Assembly (NCBI RefSeq): GCF_004322775.1
Contig: NZ_CP036403.1
Span: 1,364,001-1,428,000 of the forward strand
Origin: Ornithinimicrobium sufpigmenti
Lineage (GTDB): Bacteria > Actinomycetota > Actinomycetes > Actinomycetales > Dermatophilaceae
Direction of reading: 5' to 3'
DNA: 64,000 bases
In this document: one piece after another, positions 8,866 through 17,800 of the stretch
How the letters are laid out: each line of letters starts with the position of its first letter
Position numbering within the stretch: position 1 is the first letter of the stretch
The notes under the pieces: generated by a model
Told to the model about the DNA's origin: nothing
Database searches by the model: none
Seen by the model: the letters and a program-made list of their open reading frames with translations, nothing else
Program-made: the position numbers and the translations under genes

Positions 8866-8869
8866 CCAC

Positions 8870-9670
8870 GTGTTCTTCTGGCGGGAGCGGATCGAACCCA
8901 ACGGCCCCACCTACGGGGTCGAGTGGGCCGTCACGGACCGCCTCGGCGGGTCCAGCCAGGACCGGTATGCCGAGTTCAACCTGGGTGGGCACGTGGGGGA
9001 CCGGCCCGAGGCCGTGGAGACCAACCGGCACCGCCTCGCGCACGAGCTGGGGCTGCGGCTCGCCGACCTGAGGTTCATGGACCAGCAGCACGGCTGCGCC
9101 GTCGCGCTCACGCCAGCGACGACGCTCGCCCGTGCCGAGCAGGGGCCGACACCGCACCGGCCCCACCCACCCCAGCCCGGTGCGCCCGCCGCCGACGGCC
9201 TCGTCTCCGGGGTGGCGGATGAAGCCCTGGTCGTGCTGGTGGCCGACTGCGTCCCCGTGCTGCTCGTCGACCGGACCGCCGGGCTGGCGGCGGCGGTGCA
9301 CGCCGGCCGGCCCGGGATGGTCTCCGGCGTCGTCCCCGCCACCGTCGACCGGCTGCGCGAGCTCGGCGCCTCCGCGCTGGAGGCCGTGGTGGGCCCGTCC
9401 GTCTGCCCCCGCTGCTACGAGGTCCCCGACCAGATGCGCAGCCAGGCCGCCGAGGTCGAGCCCGTCGCCGCCTCGGTCACCCGGCAGGGCACCCCCGCGG
9501 TCGACGTCGCCGCGGGCGTCGTCGAGCAGCTCACCCGTGCGGGCGTGACGCTGACCTGGCTGCCCGGATGCACGCGGGAGCGCGACGACCTCTACTCCTA
9601 CCGGCGCGACGGCGCCACCGGCCGGTTCGCCGGCGTGATCCGCCTCCTCGCCCCGGAGCAGGCGGCCTGA
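8870..9670 (+). CDS. pgeF: Purine nucleoside phosphorylase / peptidoglycan editing factor, YfiH (laccase-domain) family
   Basis: The 266-residue protein starts at GTG 8870, which lies 6 nt after a TACCCT -10 element (8858-8863) and has no ribosome site, so the mRNA is probably leaderless. Family active-site residues are visible: His74 in QQHG, Cys127 in ADCVPV and His144 in HAGRPG. The last motif is usually HAGWRG, so the Trp/Arg pair is altered here. Members act on adenosine and related nucleosides with zinc, and the E. coli protein also removes mis-incorporated residues from peptidoglycan precursors. It normally follows ftsZ directly in actinobacteria; here the tad operon intervenes. It overlaps or abuts yggS. 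Confidence 0.82.
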   Translation: MFFWRERIEPNGPTYGVEWAVTDRLGGSSQDRYAEFNLGGHVGDRPEAVETNRHRLAHELGLRLADLRFMDQQHGCAVALTPATTLARAEQGPTPHRPHPPQPGAPAADGLVSGVADEALVVLVADCVPVLLVDRTAGLAAAVHAGRPGMVSGVVPATVDRLRELGASALEAVVGPSVCPRCYEVPDQMRSQAAEVEPVAASVTRQGTPAVDVAAGVVEQLTRAGVTLTWLPGCTRERDDLYSYRRDGATGRFAGVIRLLAPEQAA

Positions 9671-9684
9671 TGAGAGAGGTGGGT

Positions 9685-10416
9685 ATGCGACATACCGAGA
9701 TCGAGGAACGGCTCACCGTCGTGCGCGGACGGATCGCGCAGGCGTGCGACGAGGCGGGCCGCGACCCCGGTGGGATCACGCTGATCGCCGTCACGAAGTT
9801 CTTCCCGGCCGGCGACATCACCCACCTGCTCAAGCTGGGCGTGCGCGACATCGGCGAGAACAAGGACCAGGAGGCCGGCGCGAAGGTCGCCGAGCTGGAC
9901 GAGACGGTGCGCGAACGGCTCACCGTCCACTTCGTGGGTCAGCTGCAGAGCAACAAGGCGGGCAGGGTCGCCCGGTATGCCGACATGGTCCAGTCCGTGG
10001 ACCGACCCAAGATCGTGCGGGCGCTGGACCGTGGCCGCGGCACGGCGCTGGAGGAGGGGCACGCGGCGGCGCCGCTGGAGGTGCTGGTCCAGGTGGACCT
10101 GGGCGAGGGGGAGCAGGCCGGGCGTGGCGGTGCGCTGCCCGAGCAGGTGCCGGCACTGGCCGACGCGGTGGCGGGCGCGGAGCACCTGCGGCTGCGCGGG
10201 CTGATGGCCGTGGCGCCGTTCGGTCAGGACGAGGCCGGGACCCGCGCGGCCTTTGACCGGCTCGCCCAGCTGGGGGCCGAGCTGCGGCATACCCACCCCG
10301 ACGCGGACGTGCTGTCGGCGGGGATGAGCGCCGACCTGGAGCTGGCGATCGCCAGCGGCGCGACACACCTGCGTGTCGGAAGCGCAATCCTGGGATCGCG
10401 GCAGCCCGGCCGGTAG
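9685..10416 (+). CDS. yggS: PLP homeostasis protein, YggS/PROSC family
   Basis: The 243-residue protein has a single alanine-racemase-like barrel that binds pyridoxal phosphate. The PLP lysine is Lys38 in LIAVTKFFP, followed by [20 protein letters not shown] and the phosphate-binding end [25 protein letters not shown]. The family buffers free PLP and affects amino-acid and keto-acid metabolism rather than catalysing a dedicated reaction. Start: ATG at 9685 has GAGAGG 6 nt upstream; a second ATG at 9670 overlaps the pgeF stop and would add five residues. It sits between pgeF and sepF as in most actinobacterial division clusters. Confidence 0.87.
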   Translation: MRHTEIEERLTVVRGRIAQACDEAGRDPGGITLIAVTKFFPAGDITHLLKLGVRDIGENKDQEAGAKVAELDETVRERLTVHFVGQLQSNKAGRVARYADMVQSVDRPKIVRALDRGRGTALEEGHAAAPLEVLVQVDLGEGEQAGRGGALPEQVPALADAVAGAEHLRLRGLMAVAPFGQDEAGTRAAFDRLAQLGAELRHTHPDADVLSAGMSADLELAIASGATHLRVGSAILGSRQPGR

Positions 10417-10484
10417 CGTCGGAGGCGTTCGAAGATCGACCACGTCGGGTAGACGCCCGTCACGCACCCAAGGAGCTCGCTGAC

Positions 10485-10997
10485 ATGGCCGGGGCACTGC
10501 GCAAGACCATGGAGTACCTCGGACTCGCCGAGTCCGAGGAGCGTTACGACGACTACGACGTCTACCAGGACGAGGACGACCGCACCCGGCGCGCGGTCGC
10601 CCCCGTGCGCGCGGTCCGCGACAACGACGACGACGAGGGCACCGCGGACGTCGCCACGCTGCCGACCCGCACCCACGTGTCCGAGGTCGTCCGTGAACCG
10701 GAGGTCGGCGAGATGAACCGCATCACCACCATCCACCCGCGCACCTACAACGAGGCGAAGAACATCGGTGAGGCCTACCGGGGTGGGATCCCGGTCATCA
10801 TGAACCTCAGCGACATGGACGACGCCGACGCCAAGCGGCTGGTCGACTTCGCCGCCGGCCTGGCCTTCGGCCTGCACGGGTCCATCGAGCGGGTGACCAG
10901 CAAGGTCTTCCTGCTCAGCCCGTCCCACGTCCGCGTCGACAGCGGCAACGCCGCGCAGGCCCAGCGCTCGCCGCAGGGCCCGTTCAACCAGAGTTGA
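10485..10997 (+). CDS. sepF: Cell division protein SepF
   Basis: The 170-residue protein has an N-terminal amphipathic membrane-targeting helix ([14 protein letters not shown]), an acidic linker rich in Asp/Glu/Tyr, and the SepF core. The core runs from about residue 80 ([20 protein letters not shown]) to [11 protein letters not shown]. SepF tethers FtsZ to the membrane through the FtsZ C-terminal peptide and is the main Z-ring anchor in actinobacteria that lack FtsA. An AAGGAG ribosome site precedes the ATG. The C-terminal tail after the core is short, polar and probably disordered. Confidence 0.93.
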   Translation: MAGALRKTMEYLGLAESEERYDDYDVYQDEDDRTRRAVAPVRAVRDNDDDEGTADVATLPTRTHVSEVVREPEVGEMNRITTIHPRTYNEAKNIGEAYRGGIPVIMNLSDMDDADAKRLVDFAAGLAFGLHGSIERVTSKVFLLSPSHVRVDSGNAAQAQRSPQGPFNQS

Positions 10998-11048
10998 TGA
11001 CCCGAGGGCGGCCAGGGAGTACCCAGCCGCTTCACGTACGCTGACGCC

Positions 11049-11333
11049 ATGGTCGGCGACGTCATCGCGCTCATTCTCAACCTGTACTTCTTCGTCCTCA
11101 TCGGACGCCTGATCTTCGACTGGGTGCAGGTCTTCTCGCGCGACTGGCGCCCCAAGGGCCCGGTGCTGGTGCTGGCCAACGGCGTCTACACGCTGACGGA
11201 CCCGCCCCTGCGCGCACTGCGCCGGGTGATCCCGCCGCTGCGGCTGGGCGGCATCGCGCTCGACCTGGCCTTCCTGGTGCTCATCCTGGGGGTCGGGATC
11301 GCTCGCGGGGTGGCCGCCTCCCTGCCCTTCTGA
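11049..11333 (+). CDS. YggT family membrane protein
   Basis: This 94-residue protein has two membrane helices (about residues 3-20 and 68-90) flanking a loop with GRLIFDWVQVFS and TDPPLRALRRVIPPLRLGG, the YggT signature. The molecular function of the family is not settled; it is regularly found between sepF and divIVA in Gram-positive division clusters. The ATG at 11049 is 6 nt after TACGCT (11037-11042), so it is probably transcribed from its own promoter as a leaderless mRNA. Confidence 0.85.
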   Translation: MVGDVIALILNLYFFVLIGRLIFDWVQVFSRDWRPKGPVLVLANGVYTLTDPPLRALRRVIPPLRLGGIALDLAFLVLILGVGIARGVAASLPF

Positions 11334-11384
11334 CGGGTCCCGCAGCGGGGTTTCGGGGCAGCCCTGGGGCAGGTGGGGTTGCGT

Positions 11385-11390
11385 TACAGT
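11385..11390 (+). promoter_or_regulatory. Candidate -10 element for divIVA
   Basis: TACAGT at 11385-11390 would give a transcript with a leader of roughly 85 nt before the divIVA ATG. No good -35 is seen at 16-18 nt. The divIVA ribosome site is GAGG at 11474-11477. Confidence 0.35.
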
Positions 11391-11483
11391 GACCGTGCAC
11401 GTGCAGACCGCACCCCCATCGGTCCTGCCCACGGTCCGTCGATCCGGGCGTCCCACCGATGGTCTCCCTGATCGAGGTGAAGA

Positions 11484-12599
11484 ATGACGCTGTCCCCCGA
11501 GGACGTGATCAAGAAGAGCTTCAGCGCCACCCACCTGCGCCGCGGCTACGACGAGACGCAGGTCGACGACTTCCTCGACGAGGTGGTGGTCGAGCTCCGT
11601 CGCCTCCTTGCCGAGAACGAGGGCCTGCGCTCCGACCTCGAGGACTGCCGGGCCAGCCGGGGACTGGGCGGCAGCGCCGCCGAGCCGTCGGGCGACCCGC
11701 ACACGCTCGTGGCCGCGCCGCCCGCCCAGGACGATGTCACCGCGACACCAGCCAGGGACGACGTGGCTGCGGAGCCCGTCGACGGCGGCGACCACCGCGT
11801 GGCCGAGCTCACCTCCGAGGTGGAGGACCTGCGCACCCAGCTGGCCTCCTGCCAGGAGTCCCGGACCGAGCTGGAGACCCAGCTGCGGACCACCCAGGAG
11901 CAGCTGGCCCAGGCGCAGGAGCGGGCGGCGCAGGCAGAGGGTCAGGCCCAGAGCTTCCCCGAGCAGGGGATCGGCGAGCGCGGGCCCGGTGAGCAGGGGT
12001 CGTCCGCCGGGCAGGGCCAGCCGAAGCAGGCCGTGGCGTCCGACACGCAGGACCCGACCTCGATCATCTCCCTGGCCCAGCGCCTGCACGACCAGCACGT
12101 GGCCGAGGGCGAGAGCACCAAGGCCCAGCTGGTGGGCGAGGCCGAGGCCTACCGCGACCGCGTGACGTCCGAAGCAGACCACAAGAGCCAGGAGCTGCTG
12201 CGCACGGGTCAGGAGACGCACGACCGCCTGGCCACCGAGGGCCAGGAACGGCACGACGAGCTGGTCCGCACCGGTCAGCAGACCCACGACCGTCTCGTGA
12301 CCCAGGGTCAGGAGACCCACGACCGCCTCGTCGCCGAGGGCCAGGAGCAGCACGACGACCTGGTGCGTACCGGCGAGGAGGCGCGGGACCGTCTGGTCGG
12401 TGAGGGCGAGTCGCGCAGCCAGGAGCTGGTCGGCGAGGCCGAGCAGCGCCGCAGCTCGATCCTCCAGGACCTCACCAGCCAGCAGAGCGCGCTCTCGGGC
12501 CGCATCGAGGAGCTGCGCACCCAGGAGAACGACCTGCGCGACCGCCTGCGCACCTTCCTCACCGACCAGCTCGCCAAGGTGGAGGACCACCGGGGCTGA
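11484..12599 (+). CDS. divIVA: Polar growth / septum scaffold DivIVA (Wag31-like)
   Basis: This 371-residue protein has the DivIVA membrane-binding domain at residues 1-40 (PEDVIKKSFSATHLRRGYDETQVDDFLDEVV), followed by a Pro/Ala/Gly-rich spacer. It then has coiled coil at about residues 105-160, a second spacer, and a long coiled coil to the end. Residues 242-329 contain eight successive 11-residue repeats. Its position after sepF and yggT makes this the canonical divIVA; Wag31-type proteins recruit the apical wall-synthesis machinery. The tad-linked paralogue at 7801-8865 shares the N-terminal domain and the 11-residue periodicity but not the spacers. A GAGG ribosome site precedes the ATG. 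Confidence 0.9.
   Translation: MTLSPEDVIKKSFSATHLRRGYDETQVDDFLDEVVVELRRLLAENEGLRSDLEDCRASRGLGGSAAEPSGDPHTLVAAPPAQDDVTATPARDDVAAEPVDGGDHRVAELTSEVEDLRTQLASCQESRTELETQLRTTQEQLAQAQERAAQAEGQAQSFPEQGIGERGPGEQGSSAGQGQPKQAVASDTQDPTSIISLAQRLHDQHVAEGESTKAQLVGEAEAYRDRVTSEADHKSQELLRTGQETHDRLATEGQERHDELVRTGQQTHDRLVTQGQETHDRLVAEGQEQHDDLVRTGEEARDRLVGEGESRSQELVGEAEQRRSSILQDLTSQQSALSGRIEELRTQENDLRDRLRTFLTDQLAKVEDHRG
12207..12470 (+). repeat. Eight 33-bp (11-residue) coding repeats within divIVA
   Basis: Successive units read GQETHDRLATE, GQERHDELVRT, GQQTHDRLVTQ, GQETHDRLVAE, GQEQHDDLVRT, GEEARDRLVGE, GESRSQELVGE and AEQRRSSILQD. Two weaker units precede them. An 11-residue (hendecad) period implies a nearly straight coiled coil rather than a classic heptad supercoil. 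Confidence 0.85.
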
Positions 12600-12693
12600 C
12601 CCCCGAGCCCTGGCGCGCGGCGACCCGCAGGGACGCCTGCCGGGACGGCATACCCGCGCACGGTCACGCGCCCGCCGCACCCCTGCCTCACGT

Positions 12694-12729
12694 CCGATGG
12701 ACCCTGCCCCGTGGGGCGGGGTCCATCGG
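12694..12729 (+). terminator. Hairpin after divIVA
   Basis: Bases 12694-12710 pair with 12713-12729 (one wobble; the innermost pairs cannot close), giving a very stable GC-rich hairpin about 95 bp after the divIVA stop. There is no T-run, so it may act as an actinobacterial-type terminator without a U-tract. Confidence 0.6.
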
Positions 12730-12731
12730 CG

Positions 12732-12760
12732 TTGTGTGCCGACCTGACCTGCTCTATCCT
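12732..12760 (+). promoter_or_regulatory. Promoter of the DksA/TraR-like gene
   Basis: TTGTGT at 12732-12737 and TATCCT at 12755-12760 are separated by 17 bp, close to the housekeeping sigma consensus. The predicted transcript start is about 55 nt before the chosen GTG at 12821. It follows directly on the divIVA hairpin. Confidence 0.6.
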
Positions 12761-12820
12761 GCCGCCACCATGGTCTGCGACGTCGCGTCGTACGGCCCAG
12801 CACCGACCGAAGGGCACCTC

Positions 12821-13282
12821 GTGGCCAGCAGCACCGACAAGACCGGCGTCGACCCTCGCCTTACGGCCGCCGTGCAGGACGCCGACCCGCAGCAGTTTCC
12901 GGTCCGCGAGGGCGAGGACCCCTGGACCCAGGAAGAGCTTGACGAGGTGCGCAGCACCCTCCAGGAGGAAGCGGCACGGCTGCACACCGAGGTCGCGGAG
13001 GCCGAGCAGGACCTCGCAGAGCTGATGCGGGACTACGGCGACGGTGCGGGGGACGACCAGGCCGACGCCGGATCGGCCACGCTCGAGCGGGAGCAGGAGC
13101 TGTCCCTCGCGAACAACTCCCGCGAGCTGCTGCAGCAGGTCACGCACGCCCTGGAGCGGATCGCGGACGGGACCTACGGCAACTGCGAGTCCTGCGGTCA
13201 GCCGATCGGGAAGATGCGGCTGCAGGCCTTCCCCCGTGCGACGCTATGCCTGACATGCAAGCAGAAGCAGGAACGCCGCTGA
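12821..13282 (+). CDS. DksA/TraR-like C4 zinc-finger protein
   Basis: The 153-residue protein starts at GTG 12821, which has GAAGGG 6 nt upstream; frames opening at 12734 and 12770 are longer but lie over the promoter. A coiled-coil part (about residues 30-75) leads into the four-cysteine finger CESC-x17-CLTC near the C-terminus (RIADGTYGNCESCGQPIGKMR). This is the TraR/DksA zinc-finger family that enters the RNA polymerase secondary channel. Actinobacterial members such as RbpA-independent DksA-like proteins are less studied, so the exact role is uncertain. It overlaps lspA by 37 bp. Confidence 0.78.
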   Translation: MASSTDKTGVDPRLTAAVQDADPQQFPVREGEDPWTQEELDEVRSTLQEEAARLHTEVAEAEQDLAELMRDYGDGAGDDQADAGSATLEREQELSLANNSRELLQQVTHALERIADGTYGNCESCGQPIGKMRLQAFPRATLCLTCKQKQERR

Positions 13283-13854
13283 CCCACGCCCATCCCCGCC
13301 GGACCACCCTGATCTTCCTGGTGGCCGCCGGCTGGCTGATCCTCGACCAGGCCACGAAGTGGTGGGCCGAGAGTGCCCTGACCCGGGGCGAGTCGGTGCC
13401 TCTCGTCGGGGAGCTGCTGCAGCTGCACCTGACCTACAACTCCGGCGCCGCCTTCTCGCTCGGGACCGGGATGACGGGCGTGCTCACCGCCGTCGCCACG
13501 GTCGTGGTCCTGGTGATCATCTGGCAGGCCCTGCGCACCCGCAGCCTGCCGTGGGCGCTGACGCTGGGTCTGCTGCTGGGCGGGGCGCTGGGCAACCTCA
13601 CCGACCGCTACCTGCGCCCACCGGGACCGGGCCGCGGCCACGTCGTCGACTTCCTCGCCCTGCCCAACTTCCCGGTCTTCAACTTCGCCGACATGGGCAT
13701 CACCTTCGCGGCGGTGGCGATCGTCATCCTCGCGCTGCGGGGCTACCTGCCCGACGGGACCCGTGAGGTCGCCGAGAAGGATGCTGACGACCACACGCAG
13801 GGGGCTGCGGACCGGCACGGCACCGACCGCGCGGCCGAGGAGCGTGGCCGGTGA
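13246..13854 (+). CDS. lspA: Signal peptidase II (lipoprotein signal peptidase)
   Basis: This 202-residue protein has four membrane helices. The LspA motifs are [32 protein letters not shown] and FNFADMGI. The aspartic protease pair is Asp135 (VVDF) and Asp149 (NFAD). It cleaves the signal peptide ahead of the lipid-modified cysteine of lipoproteins; two candidates in the window are the peptide-binding protein at 23134 and CtaC at 58456. The last 40 residues form an acidic hydrophilic tail. The ATG at 13246 lies inside the preceding gene, with an alternative at 13255. It overlaps rluD by 4 bp (GTGA). Confidence 0.93.
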   Translation: MPDMQAEAGTPLTHAHPRRTTLIFLVAAGWLILDQATKWWAESALTRGESVPLVGELLQLHLTYNSGAAFSLGTGMTGVLTAVATVVVLVIIWQALRTRSLPWALTLGLLLGGALGNLTDRYLRPPGPGRGHVVDFLALPNFPVFNFADMGITFAAVAIVILALRGYLPDGTREVAEKDADDHTQGAADRHGTDRAAEERGR

Positions 13855-14780
13855 GCGAGTCCCGCTGGTTCACCGTGCCCGACGGGCTGGAGGGGGAACG
13901 GGTCGACAGCGCCCTGGCCCGGCTGCTGGGGCTGTCCCGGTCCAAGGCGGCCGACCTGGCCGCAGCCGGCCAGGTGCGCGCCGACGGCAAGGTGGTCGGC
14001 AAGTCGGACCGGGTGAGCGCCGGGTCGATGCTGGACGTCGAGCTGCCGCCTGCCGGCCCGCCGCCGGGCCTGGAGGTCGTCGCCGAGCCGGTCGAGGGGA
14101 TGCGGATCGTCCACGACGACACCGAGGTCGTGGTCGTCGACAAGCCCGCGTTCGTGGCCGCCCACCCCAGCGTGGGCTGGAGCGGGCCGACGGTCGTCGG
14201 GGGACTGGCCGCGGCCGGCTACCGGATCTCCACGTCCGGGGCACCGGAGAGGCAGGGGATCGTCCAGCGCCTCGACGTCGGCACCAGCGGGCTCATGGTC
14301 ATCGCCAAGTCCGAGCGGGCCTACACCGTGCTCAAGCAGGCCTTCCGCGACCGGGTGGTCGACAAGACCTACCACACGCTGGTCCAGGGGCTGCCGGACC
14401 CGCACGAGGGCACCATCGAGGCCCCCATCGGTCGACACCCCGGCCACGACTACCGGTTCGCGGTGATGAGCACCGGGCGCCCGTCCGTCACGCACTACCA
14501 GCTGCTGGAGGCGCACCGGTCCGCCAGCCTGCTGGAGGTGCACCTGGAGACCGGTCGTACCCACCAGATCCGGGTGCACTTCTCGGCCCTGCGCCACCCC
14601 TGCGCGGGGGACCTCACCTACGGTGCCGACCCCGTGCTGGCCAAGCGTCTGGGGCTGGACCGCCAGTGGCTGCACGCCACCGGGCTCGGCTTCGAGCACC
14701 CCGGCAGCGGCGAGTACGTGCACTTCGACTCGCCCTACCCGCAGGACCTGCAGACCGCGCTGGACCGCATCCGCGGCTGA
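13851..14780 (+). CDS. rluD: Ribosomal large-subunit pseudouridine synthase, RluD/RluA family
   Basis: The 309-residue protein has an N-terminal S4 RNA-binding domain (about residues 15-75) and then the RluA-type pseudouridine synthase domain. The catalytic Asp142 lies in [12 protein letters not shown], followed by [12 protein letters not shown]. It converts specific uridines of 23S rRNA to pseudouridine. The position immediately after lspA, overlapping by 4 bp, is the standard arrangement (lspA-rluD) in actinobacteria. The GTG start is forced by the coupling. Confidence 0.9.
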   Translation: MSESRWFTVPDGLEGERVDSALARLLGLSRSKAADLAAAGQVRADGKVVGKSDRVSAGSMLDVELPPAGPPPGLEVVAEPVEGMRIVHDDTEVVVVDKPAFVAAHPSVGWSGPTVVGGLAAAGYRISTSGAPERQGIVQRLDVGTSGLMVIAKSERAYTVLKQAFRDRVVDKTYHTLVQGLPDPHEGTIEAPIGRHPGHDYRFAVMSTGRPSVTHYQLLEAHRSASLLEVHLETGRTHQIRVHFSALRHPCAGDLTYGADPVLAKRLGLDRQWLHATGLGFEHPGSGEYVHFDSPYPQDLQTALDRIRG

Positions 14781-14809
14781 GCCGACGGCGGCTGCCTGCG
14801 TTGTCAGGG

Positions 14810-14828
14810 GACCGATCTAGGATCGGTC
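14810..14828 (+). promoter_or_regulatory. Palindrome overlapping the dnaE -10 element
   Basis: GACCGATC (14810-14817), a TAG spacer and GATCGGTC (14821-14828) form a perfect inverted repeat 3 bp before the dnaE ATG. The -10 hexamer TAGGAT (14818-14823) sits inside it and is 8 nt from the ATG, implying a leaderless mRNA. A protein bound here would block initiation. Confidence 0.5.
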
Positions 14829-14831
14829 TCG

Positions 14832-17800
14832 ATGTCACGCTCAGTCAGCCCCGATCAGAACTTCGTGCACCTGCACAACCACACCGAGTACTCCATGCTC
14901 GACGGTGCGGCGCGTATCTCGGAGATGTTCGAGGTGGCCGCCGAGCAGGGGATGCCCGCCATCGCGACGACGGACCACGGGTTCGTCTTCGGCGCCTACG
15001 AGTTCTGGAAGACGGCTCAGCGCTACGACGTCAAGCCGATCATCGGGCTGGAGGCCTACGTCACCCCCGGCACGCACCGGACCGACAAGACCCGGGTGAA
15101 GTACGGCGACGGGGGCCGCGACGACGTCTCCGGCTCCGGTGCCTACACCCACATGACGCTGCTGGCGCGCAACAACAACGGCATGCACAACCTCTTCCGC
15201 CTGGCGTCCCTGGCCTCCCTGGAGGGCTACTACTTCAAGCCCCGGATGGACCGCGAGCTGCTGGAGACCTACGGCCAGGGCCTGATCGCCACCACCGGTT
15301 GCCCCTCCGGCGAGATCCAGACCCGGCTGCGGATGGGCCAGTGGGACGAGGCGGTCCGCTACGCCTCGGACATGAAGGACATCTTCGGGCAGGGCAACTA
15401 CTACCTCGAGCTGATGGACCACGGCATCGACATCGAGCGGGTGGTCCGCCAGGACCTGCTCAAGCTGGCCAAGGAGCTGTCGCTGCCGCTGCTGGCCACC
15501 AACGACCTGCACTACACCCGCCGCGAGGACGCCGGCGCGCACGGCGCGCTGCTGTGCGTCTCGACCGGCTCCCAGCTCAGCGACCCCAACCGGTTCAAGT
15601 TCGACGGGGACGGCTACTACATCAAGAGTGCCGCGGAGATGCGCGAGGTATGGCGTGAGCTGCCCGAGGCCTGCGACAACACCCTGCTCGTGGCCGAGCG
15701 GTGCGAGGTGTCCTTCACCGAGGGCGAGGGCCGCTACATGCCCAAGTTCCCGGTGCCCGAGGGCGAGGACGAGACCAGCTGGTTCATCAAGGAGGTCGAG
15801 GCCGGGCTGCACCGGCGCTTCCCCGAGGGCGTGCCCGACTACGCCCGCAAGCAGGCCGAGTACGAGACCGAGGTCATCGTCGGCAAGGGCTACCCCGGCT
15901 ACTTCCTCGTCGTCGCCGACTTCATCAACTGGGCCAAGAGCCAGGGCATCCGGGTCGGCCCCGGCCGCGGCTCCGGTGCGGGGTCGACCTGCGCCTACGC
16001 GCTCGGCATCACCGACCTCGACCCCATCCCGCACGGGCTGATCTTCGAGCGCTTCCTCAACCCCGAGCGCATGTCGATGCCCGACTTCGACGTCGACTTC
16101 GACGACCGGCGCCGCGGCGAGGTGATCCGCTACGTCACCGAGAAGTACGGCGACGACCGGGTCGCGATGATCGTCACCTACGGCACGATCAAGGCCAAGC
16201 AGGCCCTCAAGGACGCCTCCCGCGTGATGGGCTTCCCGTTCGCGATGGGAGAGAAGCTGACCAAGGCGATGCCGCCGGACGTCATGGGCAAGGGCATCAC
16301 CCTGTCCGGCATCGAGGACCCTACGGACAAGAGGTATGCCGAGGCCTCGGAGTTCCGCGAGCTGCTGGCCGACGACCCGCACGCCCGGGAGGTGTATGAG
16401 ACCGCGCGCGGCCTGGAGGGCCTGAAGCGTCAGTGGGGCGTGCACGCCGCCGGTGTCATCATGTCCAGCGAGCCGCTGCTCGACCTCATCCCGATCATGC
16501 GCCGGGAGCAGGACGGGCAGATCATCACCCAGTTCGACTACCCCACGTGCGAGGCGCTGGGGCTGGTCAAGATGGACTTCCTCGGGCTGCGCAACCTCAC
16601 CGTCCTGGACGACGCGATCGTCAACATCAAGGACAACCGCGGTGAGGACATCGACCTGGAGGCTCTCTCCAAGGACATGACCGACCGGTCCACCTACGAC
16701 CTGCTCAGTCGCGGCGACACCCTCGGCGTCTTCCAGCTCGACGGCAACGGCATGCGCCAGCTGCTGCGGCTGATGCAGCCGGACAACTTCGAGGACATCT
16801 CCGCCGCGCTCGCGCTCTACCGCCCCGGCCCGATGGGCGTCAACGCGCACACCAACTTCGCACTCCGCAAGAACGGCAAGCAGGAGAACACCCCGCTGGA
16901 CCCCCAGCTCAAGGGCAAGCTGCAGCCGGAGATGGAGTCCGCGCTCGAGCCGATCCTGGGCAATACCTACGGTTTGTGCATCTACCAGGAACAGGTCATG
17001 GAGATCGCGCAGAAGCTGGCGGGCTACACGCTGGGCAACGCCGACCTGCTGCGCCGGGCGATGGGCAAGAAGAAGAAGGAGGTGCTCGACGCCGAGTACG
17101 TCCCGTTCTCCGACGGCATGAAGGCCAATGGTTTCACCGAGGCCTCGGTGGCGGCGCTGTGGGGCGTCCTGGTGCCCTTCTCCGACTACGCCTTCAACAA
17201 GGCCCACACCGCGGCCTACGGCGTCATCTCCTACTGGACCGCCTACCTCAAGGCCAACTACCCGGCCGAGTACATGGCCGCGCTGCTGACCAGCGTCGGC
17301 GACGACAAGGACAAGACCGCCCTCTACCTGGCCGAGTGCCGGCGGCTGCGGATCCCGGTGCTGCCGCCGGACGTGAACCAGTCGGTCGCCAACTTCGCCG
17401 CCGTCGGCGACGACATCCGGTTCGGCCTGCAGGCCATCCGCAACGTCGGCGCCAACGTCGTGGACGCCATCGTGCGCACCCGCGAGGAGAAGGGGGCGTT
17501 CACCTCCTTCGAGGACTTCCTGCGCAAGTGCCCGGCCGTGGTGTGCAACAAGCGCACCGTGGACTCGCTGGTCAAGGCCGGTGCCTTCGACAGCCTGGGC
17601 CACACCCGCCAGGGGCTGGCCAGCATCCACGAGCGCTACGTCGACGCGCTGGTCGACGAGAAGAGGCAGGAGGCGATCGGCCAGGACAGCCTGTTCTCCG
17701 GGTTTGGCTTCGGGGACGGGGACGACGCCGCCGCCGGTATGCAGATCGTCACCCTGCCCCCCGTGCCCGCCATCGAGTGGGAGAAGTCCGCCCGGCTGGC

